Of a stretch of 64,000 nucleotides of DNA, positions 9,320-18,345 are shown piece after piece; position 1 is the stretch's first letter; each line of letters starts with the position of its first letter. The notes beneath the pieces were generated by a model. The model saw only the letters and a list, made by a program, of their open reading frames with translations. It ran no database searches and was not told the DNA's origin. The stretch is taken from positions 7,254,001 through 7,318,000 of the forward strand of contig NZ_CP030050.1 in the NCBI RefSeq assembly GCF_015291705.1. The letters are read 5' to 3'. The stretch is from Bradyrhizobium arachidis (GTDB lineage Bacteria; Pseudomonadota; Alphaproteobacteria; Rhizobiales; Xanthobacteraceae). Position numbers and translations under genes: made by a program.

Positions 9320-9346
9320 GCGGAACACCCCTTAGTCAAGTCTTGT

Positions 9347-10906
9347 TCAGTCAAGTTTTGGAAACGGATCGGCTGAAAGCCTGGCGATCGCCGCGACCGG
9401 CAGCGCATCGGCTTCGACAAGCGCCGCAGCCTTGGCGAGATCGCCGGCCATGTAGCGGTCAGTACCGAGTGCAGGCACCTGCTCGCGAAGCCTGGCAATG
9501 ACGGCAACGAGCGGCGCGCTGGTCGCATGCGGCGCCCGCAGCGTGATGCCTTGGGCTGCGACCAGCAGCTCGATTCCCAAGATGGCGGTGAGATTGTCGG
9601 CCATATCCGAGAGGCGCCGCGCGGCGTGGGCAGCCATCGAGACGTGATCTTCCTGGTTGGCGCTGGTCGGCGTCGAGTCGATCGAGCAGGCAGCCGCCCG
9701 CTGCTTGTTCTCGGCATAGAGCGCGGCCGCCGTCACCTCGGCGATCATGAAGCCGGAGTTGAGGCCGGGATCCGGTGTCAGGAACGGCGGCAGACCGAAA
9801 TTGAGAGCGGGATCGACCAGCGTCGCGATGCGCCGCTCGCTGATCGCACCGATCTCCGACAGCGCAAGCGCGATGGCGTCGGCGGCAAAGGCGACCGGCT
9901 CGGCGTGGAAATTGCCGCCAGAGACGATCTCACCGGTCTCGACCAGCACCAGCGGATTGTCAGTGACGGCATTGGCCTCGACGATCAGCGTGCGCGCGGC
10001 CTGCGTGATCAGGTCCAGCGCGGCGCCTGCGACCTGCGGCTGGCAGCGCAGGCAATAAGGATCCTGCACGCGCTCGTCGCCTTCGAGATGCGACAGGCGG
10101 ATATCGCTGCCGTCGAGCAGCACGGTCAAGGTGGCGGCCGCGGCGATCTGACCGGCATGGCCGCGCAGCGCCTGGATTTCGGGACGGAACGGCGCCGTCG
10201 AGGCCATTGCCGCATCGACCGACAATGCGCCGGTGACGAGCGCGGCGCGGATCAGGCGGAATGCACGCAGCACGCCGGCGATGGCGTAAGCGGTCGAGAA
10301 CTGCGTGCCGTTGATCAGCGCCAGCCCCTCCTTGGGGCCGAGCGTCAGTGGCGTAAGGCCGGCAGCGGCGAGCGCTTCGCCACCGGATATAGTCACCCCG
10401 TCAAAAATCGCCTGCCCTTCGCCAATCATCACCGCGGTCATATGCGCGAGCGGCGCAAGATCGCCGGAGGCGCCGACCGAGCCTTGTTGCGGCACCAGCG
10501 GGTAGACGCCGCGCGTCAGCATGGCCTGCAATTGCTCGATCACCTCGCGGCGGACGCCGGAGGCCCCGCGCCCGAGCGAGATGATCTTCAGCGCCATCAT
10601 CAGGCGGACGATCGGCTCGGGCGTCGCCGGGCCGACGCCGCAGCAATGCGAGACGATGAGATTGCGCTGGAGCAGCGCGGTTTGATCGGGCGGAATGCGC
10701 TTCGAGGCCAGCTTCCCGAAGCCGGTGTTGATGCCGTAGACTGGCGCGGCGGCATGCGCGGCCTTCGCGACAATCTCCGAAGCCGCCTCTACGCGCGGCC
10801 AAAACGAGGGATCGAGCACGACGGACGCACCCGCAAGCACGCGCGCGATATCGTCGAGAGTGACCGTTCCCGGCTTAACGACGATCGCTGCGCCCTGCTC
10901 CGTCAC
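9347..10906 (-). CDS. hutH: Histidine ammonia-lyase
   Basis: Step 1: deaminates L-histidine to urocanate. 519 residues. The Ala-Ser-Gly triad that cyclises to the MIO electrophile is at 146-148 within [17 protein letters not shown], and [11 protein letters not shown] is the family signature of the active-site loop. The start is GTG at 10906, preceded by GGAGGGG; its GTGA overlaps the stop of hutI, indicating translational coupling. A longer frame to 11002 lies inside hutI and is not used. Confidence 0.97.
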   Translation of the reverse strand: MTEQGAAIVVKPGTVTLDDIARVLAGASVVLDPSFWPRVEAASEIVAKAAHAAAPVYGINTGFGKLASKRIPPDQTALLQRNLIVSHCCGVGPATPEPIVRLMMALKIISLGRGASGVRREVIEQLQAMLTRGVYPLVPQQGSVGASGDLAPLAHMTAVMIGEGQAIFDGVTISGGEALAAAGLTPLTLGPKEGLALINGTQFSTAYAIAGVLRAFRLIRAALVTGALSVDAAMASTAPFRPEIQALRGHAGQIAAAATLTVLLDGSDIRLSHLEGDERVQDPYCLRCQPQVAGAALDLITQAARTLIVEANAVTDNPLVLVETGEIVSGGNFHAEPVAFAADAIALALSEIGAISERRIATLVDPALNFGLPPFLTPDPGLNSGFMIAEVTAAALYAENKQRAAACSIDSTPTSANQEDHVSMAAHAARRLSDMADNLTAILGIELLVAAQGITLRAPHATSAPLVAVIARLREQVPALGTDRYMAGDLAKAAALVEADALPVAAIARLSADPFPKLD

Positions 10907-12117
10907 TGTCCCCTCCACACCCGGCAGTGCAGCGGATTGAAGCCGATGCGGTAGACCAGCTCGGCGGGCCGCTCGATGTCCCAGATCGCGAGGTCGCACC
11001 ACTTACCGTGTTCGAGCGTGCCAGTTTCATCGAGCACACCGAGCGCGCGCGCACCTTCTCGGGTAACACCGGCGAGGCATTCGGCGACATTCATCCGGAA
11101 CAGCGTCGCGCCCATGTTCATGGCGAGCAGCAGCGAGGTCAGCGGCGAGCTGCCGGGATTGCAGTCGGTCGCGAGCGCCATGGGAACACCATGCTTGCGG
11201 AATGCCTCAACCGGCGGCTTCTGCATCTCGCGGATGAAGTAGAACGCGCCAGGCAGCAGCACGGCCACCGTTCCGGCCTTCGCCATCGCAGCGGCGCCGG
11301 CCTCGTCGGTATGCTCCAAATGATCGGCCGACAGTGCCGAGAATTTTGCGGCGAGCGCGGCGCCGCCGAGATTCGACAGCTGGTCGGCGTGGAGCTTCAC
11401 CGGCAGCCCGAGCCCTCTCGCAGCCTCGAAGACCCGCGCAGTCTGCTCAGCCGAGAACGCGATCCCTTCCATGAAGGCATCGACGGCATCGGCAAGGCCA
11501 GCCTTGGCGACGGCGGGCAGCATCTGTTTGCACACGAGATCGATGTAGCGATCCTTGTCGCCGTTGGCTTCCACCGGCAGCGCATGTGCGCCGAGGAAGG
11601 ATGTGCGGATCGCAACCGGCCGCTGAGCGCCGAGGTTGCGCGCGGCGGACAGCTGCCGCATCTCGGTCTCGGTATCGAGGCCGTAGCCCGACTTGATCTC
11701 GACCGTGGTTGCGCCCTCGCCAATCAGCGCGTCGAGCCGCGGCAGCGCGCTCGCGACGAGTTCGGCCTCGCTCGCCTTACGAGTCGCGGCGACCGTCGAG
11801 ACGATGCCGCCGCCGGCCCGCGCAATCTCTTCATAGCTTGCCCCCTTCAGGCGCAGCTCGAACTCGTGCGCGCGGTTGCCGCCATAGACGAGATGGGTGT
11901 GGCAGTCGACGAGGCCGGGCGTGACCCAGCGTCCCTCGCAATCGATCCGCACGATGGCGTCCGCATCGGCCGAGAACTCCGCAGCGGCGCCCGCATAGAC
12001 GATATGGCCGCCGCGCGCGGCGATCACGCCATGCGCGATCTCGCCGAGATCGGGACGGTCGGCCCGCAGTGTGGCGAGCCGGGCATTATGCCAGATCCGG
12101 TCGAAGCGCTCTGCCAT
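10903..12117 (-). CDS. hutI: Imidazolonepropionase
   Basis: Step 3: opens imidazolone-5-propionate to N-formimino-L-glutamate. 404 residues, normal length for this amidohydrolase-fold metal enzyme. [11 protein letters not shown] holds the metal-binding Hx[11 protein letters not shown] and LHADQLSN carry the later ligands, and [10 protein letters not shown] the active-site aspartate. First gene of the leftward hutI-hutH-hutU operon; its start is 32 bp from the perfect palindrome taken as the HutC operator. Confidence 0.97.
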   Translation of the reverse strand: MAERFDRIWHNARLATLRADRPDLGEIAHGVIAARGGHIVYAGAAAEFSADADAIVRIDCEGRWVTPGLVDCHTHLVYGGNRAHEFELRLKGASYEEIARAGGGIVSTVAATRKASEAELVASALPRLDALIGEGATTVEIKSGYGLDTETEMRQLSAARNLGAQRPVAIRTSFLGAHALPVEANGDKDRYIDLVCKQMLPAVAKAGLADAVDAFMEGIAFSAEQTARVFEAARGLGLPVKLHADQLSNLGGAALAAKFSALSADHLEHTDEAGAAAMAKAGTVAVLLPGAFYFIREMQKPPVEAFRKHGVPMALATDCNPGSSPLTSLLLAMNMGATLFRMNVAECLAGVTREGARALGVLDETGTLEHGKWCDLAIWDIERPAELVYRIGFNPLHCRVWRGQ

Positions 12118-12148
12118 GAAGGTGTCCCTTCGCCGTGGGATGCTTGAC

Positions 12149-12168
12149 TTATATGTCTAGACATATAA
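12149..12168. promoter_or_regulatory. Perfect 20-bp palindrome: probable HutC operator between hutI and hutF
   Basis: TTATATGTCTAGACATATAA is identical on both strands over all 20 bases. It sits in the 89-bp gap between the divergent hutI and hutF starts, 32 bp from hutI and 39 bp from hutF, so one bound dimer could control both operons. GntR/HutC regulators recognise AT-rich palindromes with a short core of this kind, and a hutC gene is the second gene of the right-hand operon. Assignment to HutC is inference; the palindrome is seen directly. Confidence 0.85.
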
Positions 12169-12206
12169 TCGTAAGGCGGTTCTGTCCAGCCGGCGTGTAA
12201 TCAATC

Positions 12207-13565
12207 ATGACCCGACTGCATTTCGCCTCCGCGCTCCTGCCCTCGGGCTGGGCCAATGACGTGCAGGTGGTGATCACCGCCGGCGCGATCGCGGAGGTGA
12301 CGCCAGGCGTGGCGCCGGCCGCCGGCGACGAACGCCACGCCATCGCACTTCCCGGACTTGCGAGCCTGCACAGCCACGCCTTCCAGCGCGGCATGGCCGG
12401 ACTTGCGGAACTGCGCGGCGACAGCACCGACACGTTCTGGACCTGGCGCGAGACGATGTATCGCTTCGCGCTGGCGATGACCCCGGATGACGTTACCGCC
12501 GTTGCCACGCTGCTTTATGTCGAGATGCTGGAACAGGGTTTTACCCGCGTCGGCGAATTCCATTATCTGCATCATGATCGCGACGGCTCGCATTACGCCG
12601 ATATCGGCGAAATGGCCGGGCGCATTGCGCAGGCTGCCGAGGCCTCGGGCATTGCACTGACGCTGCTGCCGAGTTTTTACGCGCACGGCTCTTTCGGTGG
12701 CGCGGCGCCGCATGACGGCCAGCGCCGCTTCATCTGCTCGGTCGATGAATTCGCCGCGTTGATGGATGCATCGCGCAAGGCGATCGCAACATTGCCGGGC
12801 GCCAATATCGGCATTGCGCCTCACAGTCTGCGCGCGGTCGCGCCGGACGAGCTCGCGGCGATCATTCCGCTTGCGAACGGCGGGCCGGTGCACATCCACG
12901 CCGCCGAGCAGGTCAAGGAGGTCGAGGATTGCCTCGCCTGGTCCGGCCGGCGCCCGGTGCAGTGGCTGCTGGAGCACGCGCCGCTCGATCAGCGCTGGTG
13001 CCTCATCCACGCGACCCACATGACCGATGCGGAAATCACGGCATTCGCGAAGACCGGTGCAGTTGCTGGCCTCTGCCCCATCACCGAGGCGAGCCTCGGC
13101 GACAGCATCTTTCCGGCGCGCGAATTTCTCGCCGCCGGCGGCGCGTTCGGTGTGGGCACCGATTCCAACGTGCTGGTCGGCGTCGCCGACGAATTGCGCC
13201 AGCTCGAATACGGCCAGCGCCTGAAGCATCGCCAGCGCAACGTTCTCTCCAGCGGTGCAGGCCGCTCGACGGGGCGTACGCTATTCGATCAAGCGCTCGC
13301 CGGCGGCGCACAGGCAATGGCGCAGGCGATGGTCGGCCTCACGCCGGGCGCGCGCGCGGACATCGTCACGCTCGATGCGGCGCATCCGTCGCTGGCCGGC
13401 CGCACGCACGACGCGGTCATCGACGGCTGGATCTTTGCCGCCAGCGGATGCGTGATCGATTGCGTCTGGGCTGGCGGCCACAAAGTCGTCGAGCGCGGTC
13501 GGCACAGGCTACGCCAGGCCGCGCGCGAGCGATTCAACGCGGCGGTGCGGAGGCTCGTCGCATGA
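12207..13565 (+). CDS. hutF: Formimidoylglutamate deiminase
   Basis: Step 4 of the five-step histidine pathway: N-formimino-L-glutamate to N-formyl-L-glutamate plus ammonia. 452 residues, amidohydrolase fold. HSHAFQRGMAG gives the first metal-binding HxH, GVGEFHYLHHD-type region (as RVGEFHYLHHD), HIHAAEQ and GTDSNV the later metal and proton-transfer residues. Presence of HutF, and no HutG-type formiminoglutamase, shows that the pathway goes through N-formylglutamate. Overlaps hutC by ATGA. Confidence 0.95.
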   Translation: MTRLHFASALLPSGWANDVQVVITAGAIAEVTPGVAPAAGDERHAIALPGLASLHSHAFQRGMAGLAELRGDSTDTFWTWRETMYRFALAMTPDDVTAVATLLYVEMLEQGFTRVGEFHYLHHDRDGSHYADIGEMAGRIAQAAEASGIALTLLPSFYAHGSFGGAAPHDGQRRFICSVDEFAALMDASRKAIATLPGANIGIAPHSLRAVAPDELAAIIPLANGGPVHIHAAEQVKEVEDCLAWSGRRPVQWLLEHAPLDQRWCLIHATHMTDAEITAFAKTGAVAGLCPITEASLGDSIFPAREFLAAGGAFGVGTDSNVLVGVADELRQLEYGQRLKHRQRNVLSSGAGRSTGRTLFDQALAGGAQAMAQAMVGLTPGARADIVTLDAAHPSLAGRTHDAVIDGWIFAASGCVIDCVWAGGHKVVERGRHRLRQAARERFNAAVRRLVA

Positions 13566-14290
13566 GCCTTGCCAGCGATGCCGCCGACAAGCGGACACTC
13601 TACAAGCGTATCCGCGCCGACATCGAGAAGCGGATCCTCACCGGCGAATGGCCGCCCGGACATCGCATTCCATTCGAGCACGAGCTCGTCGCGCGCTACG
13701 GCTGCTCGCGCATGACGGTGAACAAGGCGCTGTCGGAACTGGCGCAAGCCGATCTGATCCAGCGACGGCGGCGCGCCGGCTCGTTCGTACGGCGACCGCA
13801 GCATCAGTCAGCCGTGCTCAAGATCGCCGACATCCGCGCCGAGATCACCGCGCTCGGGCGCGCTTACGGCTACGAGCTGATCGGCCGCAAGCTGCGGGCG
13901 GCGACTGCCGCCGACCGCGAGCGTCTCGGCGTCAAGAAAGCCGGCAAGGTCGTCGCGATCACCTGCCGTCACAGCGCCGACAAGGTGCCATTCGCGGTCG
14001 AGGACAGGCTGATCGATCTCGCCTCCGTGCCCAGTGCTGCGACCGCGGATTTCTCGCGCGAGCCGCCGGGCTCGTGGCTGCTTCATCATGTCCCATGGAC
14101 AGAGGCCGAGCATACGATCAGCGCCATCGTCGCGGATGATCGCACGGCGGAAGCGCTCGACATCGCAATCGGCGCGCCCTGTCTCGTGATCGACCGCTAT
14201 ACCTGGCGCAGCGCGCGCACGATCACCGCGGTCCGCCTGCTCTATCCCGGTGACTCCCACCGCCTTGTCGCCCGATTCAAGGGAGGTTGA
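13562..14290 (+). CDS. hutC: Histidine-utilisation repressor, GntR/HutC family
   Basis: 242 residues. The N-terminal GntR winged helix (about 10-78) contains LYKRIRADIEKRILTGEW and YGCSRMTVNKALSEL, the recognition helix. The C-terminal UTRA domain (about 90-238) is the ligand-binding fold; HutC proteins sense urocanate. ATG 13562 overlaps the hutF stop, so repressor and pathway enzyme are co-translated, giving autoregulation through the palindrome at 12149-12168. Confidence 0.93.
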   Translation: MSLASDAADKRTLYKRIRADIEKRILTGEWPPGHRIPFEHELVARYGCSRMTVNKALSELAQADLIQRRRRAGSFVRRPQHQSAVLKIADIRAEITALGRAYGYELIGRKLRAATAADRERLGVKKAGKVVAITCRHSADKVPFAVEDRLIDLASVPSAATADFSREPPGSWLLHHVPWTEAEHTISAIVADDRTAEALDIAIGAPCLVIDRYTWRSARTITAVRLLYPGDSHRLVARFKGG

Positions 14291-14396
14291 GAGAGCAATG
14301 TCGGCACAATTCGTGCAATGCTTCGGGCAACGGTCCGTAGGGGCCGACAGAGATCAACAGGACGTCAATCCATCGATCGGCAAGAGGACGACAATC

Positions 14397-15341
14397 ATGC
14401 GTAGTTCGACGATTTTTGCGACAATCATTGCTCTTGCGGCCTCCACTCCCGTGCTCGCCGACGATGTCAAGGTCGGCATCGGCATCTCCGGCTGGACCGG
14501 TTTCGCGCCGCTGACGCTGGCGAAGGAGGCCGGCATCTTCAAGAAGAACGGCCTCGACGTCACCATCAAGAAGATCCCGCAGAAGGATCGTCATCTCGCG
14601 ATCGCCTCCGGCGACGTCCAATGCGCGGCGACGACGGTCGAGACCTGGATCTCCTGGAACGCCAACGGCGTTGCGACCAAGCAGATCTTCCAGCTCGACA
14701 AGAGCTATGGCGCCGACGGCATGGCCGTGCGCAACGACGTCAGCGCGATCAAGGAGCTGAAGGGCAAGACGGTCGCAGCCTCCGCACCCGGCACATCGCC
14801 CTATTTCGCGCTGGCCTGGATGCTCAAGAAAAATGGTCTGTCGGTGAAGGACGTCACCGTCGTGAACCTCGAGCCGGCCGCGGCCGCGCAAGCCTTCGTC
14901 TCCGGCCAGAACGATGCCGCCATGACCTATGAGCCGTATCTGTCGACGGTCCGCGCCGCGCCCGACAAGGGCAAGATCATCGCGACCACGCTCGACTATC
15001 CCATGGTCATGGACACCTTTGGCTGCACGCCGAAGTTCCTCAGCGAGAACCCGAAAGCCGCCAAGGCGCTCGCCGACAGCTATTTCGAGGCGCTCGACAT
15101 GATCGCCAAGGATCAGGCCAAGGCCTATGAGATCATGGGCGCGGACGTGAAGCAGAGCGGCGAGCAGTTCGGCAACTCGGCAAAGTACCTGCGCTGGCAG
15201 GACAAGGCCGCGAACCAGAAATTCTTCGCCGGCGACTTCCTGACCTTCAACAAGGAGGCCGCGGACCTTCTGCTCGAGATCGGCATCATCAAGGCCGCGC
15301 CGAAGGTCGAGGACCTCTTCGACGCGAGCTACATCAAGTAA
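14397..15341 (+). CDS. ABC transporter substrate-binding protein, SsuA/NMT1-like
   Basis: 314 residues from ATG 14397, with AAGAGG upstream. Signal peptide of about 22 residues (ending STPVLADD), so periplasmic. The mature protein has the SsuA/TauA/ThiY pattern: KVGIGISGWTGFAPLTLAKEAG, GIFKKNGLDV, SGDVQCAATT and GKTVAASAPGTSPYF. With the permease and ATPase that follow it makes a complete importer. Position just after hutC suggests the ligand is histidine, urocanate or another hut-related compound, but this is inferred from position only. Confidence 0.87.
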   Translation: MRSSTIFATIIALAASTPVLADDVKVGIGISGWTGFAPLTLAKEAGIFKKNGLDVTIKKIPQKDRHLAIASGDVQCAATTVETWISWNANGVATKQIFQLDKSYGADGMAVRNDVSAIKELKGKTVAASAPGTSPYFALAWMLKKNGLSVKDVTVVNLEPAAAAQAFVSGQNDAAMTYEPYLSTVRAAPDKGKIIATTLDYPMVMDTFGCTPKFLSENPKAAKALADSYFEALDMIAKDQAKAYEIMGADVKQSGEQFGNSAKYLRWQDKAANQKFFAGDFLTFNKEAADLLLEIGIIKAAPKVEDLFDASYIK

Positions 15342-15355
15342 GTCACTTTGGAGCT

Positions 15356-15383
15356 GCCGGCCCCGTCTCGCGGCGGGGCCGGC
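15356..15383 (+). promoter_or_regulatory. Intercistronic hairpin between binding-protein and permease genes
   Basis: A perfect 10-bp GC stem (GCCGGCCCCG at 15356-15365, CGGGGCCGGC at 15374-15383) with an 8-base loop, 14 bases after the binding-protein stop and 30 bases before the permease start. Such hairpins commonly protect the upstream message or attenuate readthrough, giving more binding protein than membrane parts. No T-run follows. Confidence 0.6.
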
Positions 15384-15413
15384 AAATCTGTTCACCGCCT
15401 GGATAGATCGTCG

Positions 15414-16187
15414 ATGCGTCCCCTGGACCCTGTTACATCGAAGCAGCGCATGGTTTACGGCCTTGCGTTCTTTGTCCTGTTCGTTGCGCTCTGGTCATGG
15501 GCGACGCTCGGCGGCCATGTGTCGAAGACCTTCCTCGCCAATCCGCTGACCATGGTGCAGGAAGGTTATGACCTCCTGGCCAAGCAGGGATTCATCTACG
15601 ACATCGGCATGACGATCTGGCGCGTCGTCGGCGGCTTTGCGCTCGCCGCCATCATCGCGGTGCCGCTCGGCGTGCTGATGGGTGCCTACAAGCCGGTCGA
15701 GGCGTTCCTCGAGCCGTTCGTGTCCTTTGCACGCTATCTGCCCGCCTCCGCCTTCATTCCGCTGCTGATCCTGTGGGCGGGCATCGGCGAGTTGCAGAAG
15801 CTGCTCGTCATCTTCATCGGCTCGGTATTCCAGGTCATCCTGATGGTCGCGGTCACCGTCGGTGCCACGCGGCGCGATCTGGTCGAGGCGGCTTATACGC
15901 TGGGCGCCAGCGATCGCGGCATCATCCGCCGCGTGCTGCTGCCCTCCTCCGCGCCCGAGATCGCGGAAATCCTGCGCCTGGTGCTGGGCTGGGCCTGGAC
16001 TTATGTCATCGTCGCCGAGCTGATCGGCTCGTCCTCGGGCATCGGCCACATGATCACCGACAGCCAGGCGCTGCTCAACACCGGGCAGATCATCTTCGGC
16101 ATCATCGTGATCGGACTGATCGGCCTTCTCTCGGACTTCATGTTCAAGGCGTTCAACGCCTGGCTGTTTCCGTGGAGGCTCGCATGA
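15414..16187 (+). CDS. ABC transporter permease, SsuC/TauC-like
   Basis: 257 residues from ATG 15414. About six membrane helices, first one YGLAFFVLFVALWSWATLG. The cytoplasmic EAA loop that contacts the ATPase is visible as VEAAYTLGASDRGIIRRVLLP. It pairs with the ATPase gene, which starts inside its last codons (ATGA overlap). Confidence 0.9.
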   Translation: MRPLDPVTSKQRMVYGLAFFVLFVALWSWATLGGHVSKTFLANPLTMVQEGYDLLAKQGFIYDIGMTIWRVVGGFALAAIIAVPLGVLMGAYKPVEAFLEPFVSFARYLPASAFIPLLILWAGIGELQKLLVIFIGSVFQVILMVAVTVGATRRDLVEAAYTLGASDRGIIRRVLLPSSAPEIAEILRLVLGWAWTYVIVAELIGSSSGIGHMITDSQALLNTGQIIFGIIVIGLIGLLSDFMFKAFNAWLFPWRLA

Positions 16188-16969
16188 CCACGCTCAGAAT
16201 CGAGCAGGTCTCGCGAACCTTCCCCGCGCGCCACGGCAATGCGCCGACCAGGGCGCTGGAGCCAACCGACCTCACCATCGCCAACAACGACTTCGTCACC
16301 ATCCTCGGGCCGTCCGGCTGCGGCAAGTCCACGCTGCTGCGCATCGTCGCCGGCCTCGACCGTCCGACCAGCGGCCGCGTCACGCTCGACGGCCGCGAGG
16401 TCATCGGACCCGGCGCCGATCGCGGCATGGTGTTCCAGTCCTACACGCTGTTCCCCTGGCTGACCGTGCGCGAGAACATCGCCTTCGGCCTGCGCGAGCG
16501 CGGCGTGGCCGAGGCGGAGCGAAACAAGATCGCGGATGCCTTCATCCGCCAGGTCGGGCTGTCCGGCTTCGAGAATCACTGGCCGAAACAGCTCTCGGGC
16601 GGCATGCAGCAGCGCACCGCGATCGCGCGTGCGCTCGCCAATGATCCCAAGATTCTCTTGCTGGACGAGCCCTTCGGCGCACTCGACAACCAGACCCGCG
16701 CCTTGATGCAGGAAATGCTGCTGGGAATCTGGGAACGCGACCAGAAGACCGTGCTGTTCGTAACCCACGACATCGAGGAGGCAATCTTCCTCGGCAGCCG
16801 CGTCATCGTCATGAGCGCACGCCCGGGCCGGATCAAGGCCGAGATCAATGTGGACCTGCCGCATCCGCGCTCCTACAAGATCAAGACCACGCCGGAATTC
16901 GTCCAGCTCAAGGAACGGCTGGTCGAGGAGATCCGCACCGAGGCGTTGAAGGTTGCCGAACATGCCTAA
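16184..16969 (+). CDS. ABC transporter ATP-binding protein, SsuB/TauB-like
   Basis: 261 residues. Walker A GPSGCGKST, Q-loop VFQSYTLFPW, signature LSGGMQQR, Walker B ILLLDEPFGALD and H-loop VTHDIEEA are all intact, so it should be an active import ATPase. Starts by ATGA overlap with the permease, whose end supplies GGAGG as ribosome site, and overlaps the next gene by 8 bp. Confidence 0.93.
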   Translation: MTTLRIEQVSRTFPARHGNAPTRALEPTDLTIANNDFVTILGPSGCGKSTLLRIVAGLDRPTSGRVTLDGREVIGPGADRGMVFQSYTLFPWLTVRENIAFGLRERGVAEAERNKIADAFIRQVGLSGFENHWPKQLSGGMQQRTAIARALANDPKILLLDEPFGALDNQTRALMQEMLLGIWERDQKTVLFVTHDIEEAIFLGSRVIVMSARPGRIKAEINVDLPHPRSYKIKTTPEFVQLKERLVEEIRTEALKVAEHA

Positions 16970-18194
16970 CACCAAGCCGCGCGCCAATGGCGAGCGCGTC
17001 CTCGCCGACCTCAATGCCCTCCGCGCCATCGGCGCCTACAAGACCGGCGTGCACAAGCCGACCTTCTCCGAGCCGCATAGGCAATCGCTGGACTGGCTGG
17101 TGCAGAAGCTGCCCGACGCCGGTCTTGCCGCCGCGATCGACGGCATCGGCAACGTATTCGGCACCAGCGCCAAGCCGGGGCCAAAACTGCTCGCCGGCTC
17201 GCATCTGGAGAGCCAGAATTACGCCGGCTGGCTCGATGGCCCGCTCGGCGTCGTCTATGCGCTTGAAGCCGCCCGCGTGCTCAACGCCGATCCCGCGCTC
17301 AGGGGCGCGGTCGAGGTCGCAGCGTGGTGCGACGAAGAAGGTCATTTCGGCAGCTTTCTCGGCTCGCGGTCCTATGTGGGACAAGTGACCGAAGCCGAGA
17401 TCGACGCCGCGCGCGACCGCACCAGCGGCCGGACCATGCGCGAGGCCCTCGCCGACATGGGTCTCGCCGGGCGGGCGCGCGTTGCCGCCGAGCCGGGCCG
17501 GCACCTCGGATATCTGGAGGCGCATATCGAGCAGGGCGACACGCTCGAAAGCGGCAAGCTTGCGATCGGCGTCGTGACCTCCATCGTCGGCATCTGGCAA
17601 TACAAGATCAATTTCACCGGTGAGCAGAACCACGCCGGCACCACGCGCATGACCGTGCGGAAGGACGCCGGTCTCGCGCTGGCCAAATTCTGCGTCGCGA
17701 TCGACGAGCGTTTTCCGGGCGCCTGCGGACCCCGCACCGTCTGGACCACCGGCCGCATCACGCTCGATCCCGGTGCGCCGAGCATCATCCCGGGCGGCGC
17801 CGAGATGCTGTTCCAGATCCGCGATGACAACCCGGCCGTGATCGCGCGGCTGGAGGAGCTGCTGCGGACCATGGCCGACGAGGCCAGCGCGAAAGGCCCC
17901 TGCACCGTCACCGTGGAGAAGATCCGCACCGGCGCGCCCGCCATGATGAACACGGGCATTCAGGACGCGATCGAGGCTGCGAGCAAGGCTCTCGCTGACG
18001 GACGCTCCATTCGCATGCCGAGCGGCGCCGGCCACGACGCGCAGATGCTGGCAACCGTGATGCCCGCAGGCATGCTGTTCGTGCCGTCGATCGGCGGCAT
18101 CAGCCACCACTGGACCGAAAATACTGCCGACGCCGATATCGTCACCGGCGCGCAGGTGTTCGTCGACGCCTGCCGGCGGATCCTCGGCGGTTAG
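16962..18194 (+). CDS. M20-family amidohydrolase (N-carbamoyl-L-amino-acid hydrolase / allantoate amidohydrolase type)
   Basis: 410 residues from ATG 16962, overlapping the ATPase gene by 8 bp. The two-metal site of the family is visible: GSHLES, DGPLGV, CDEEGHFGS, EAHIEQGD and the late GGISHHWTENT. Family members cut C-N bonds in allantoate, ureidopropionate and N-carbamoyl or N-formyl amino acids. It closes a run hutF-hutC-ABC transporter-hydrolase. Since hutG is missing, N-formyl-L-glutamate is an attractive substrate, but the family alone would equally allow a carbamoyl amino acid or hydantoin-derived compound imported by the neighbouring transporter. Confidence 0.85.
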   Translation: MPNTKPRANGERVLADLNALRAIGAYKTGVHKPTFSEPHRQSLDWLVQKLPDAGLAAAIDGIGNVFGTSAKPGPKLLAGSHLESQNYAGWLDGPLGVVYALEAARVLNADPALRGAVEVAAWCDEEGHFGSFLGSRSYVGQVTEAEIDAARDRTSGRTMREALADMGLAGRARVAAEPGRHLGYLEAHIEQGDTLESGKLAIGVVTSIVGIWQYKINFTGEQNHAGTTRMTVRKDAGLALAKFCVAIDERFPGACGPRTVWTTGRITLDPGAPSIIPGGAEMLFQIRDDNPAVIARLEELLRTMADEASAKGPCTVTVEKIRTGAPAMMNTGIQDAIEAASKALADGRSIRMPSGAGHDAQMLATVMPAGMLFVPSIGGISHHWTENTADADIVTGAQVFVDACRRILGG

Positions 18195-18345
18195 CCGGGC
18201 GCCGTCCAGCCGGCGCGGCGGCCAAGTCCGCGCGCTCAGCCATGCACGCATCTTGGGCAGGATCGTGCCAAGCGCGATCGGTTCGGGAAAGACTCTGATT
18301 TCGCACGAGGCCTAATCTGCGCGCCCCCACGCGAGAAGGCCCATC

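Noticed and set aside
7340-9376. Open frame of 678 codons running from the GGDEF-EAL gene across hutU
   Set aside because: Shadow that crosses two real genes on different strands; composition not protein-like.
10907-11002. Longer hutH start at 11002
   Set aside because: Would lie inside hutI; GTG 10906 with GGAGGGG and a GTGA overlap gives the normal family length.
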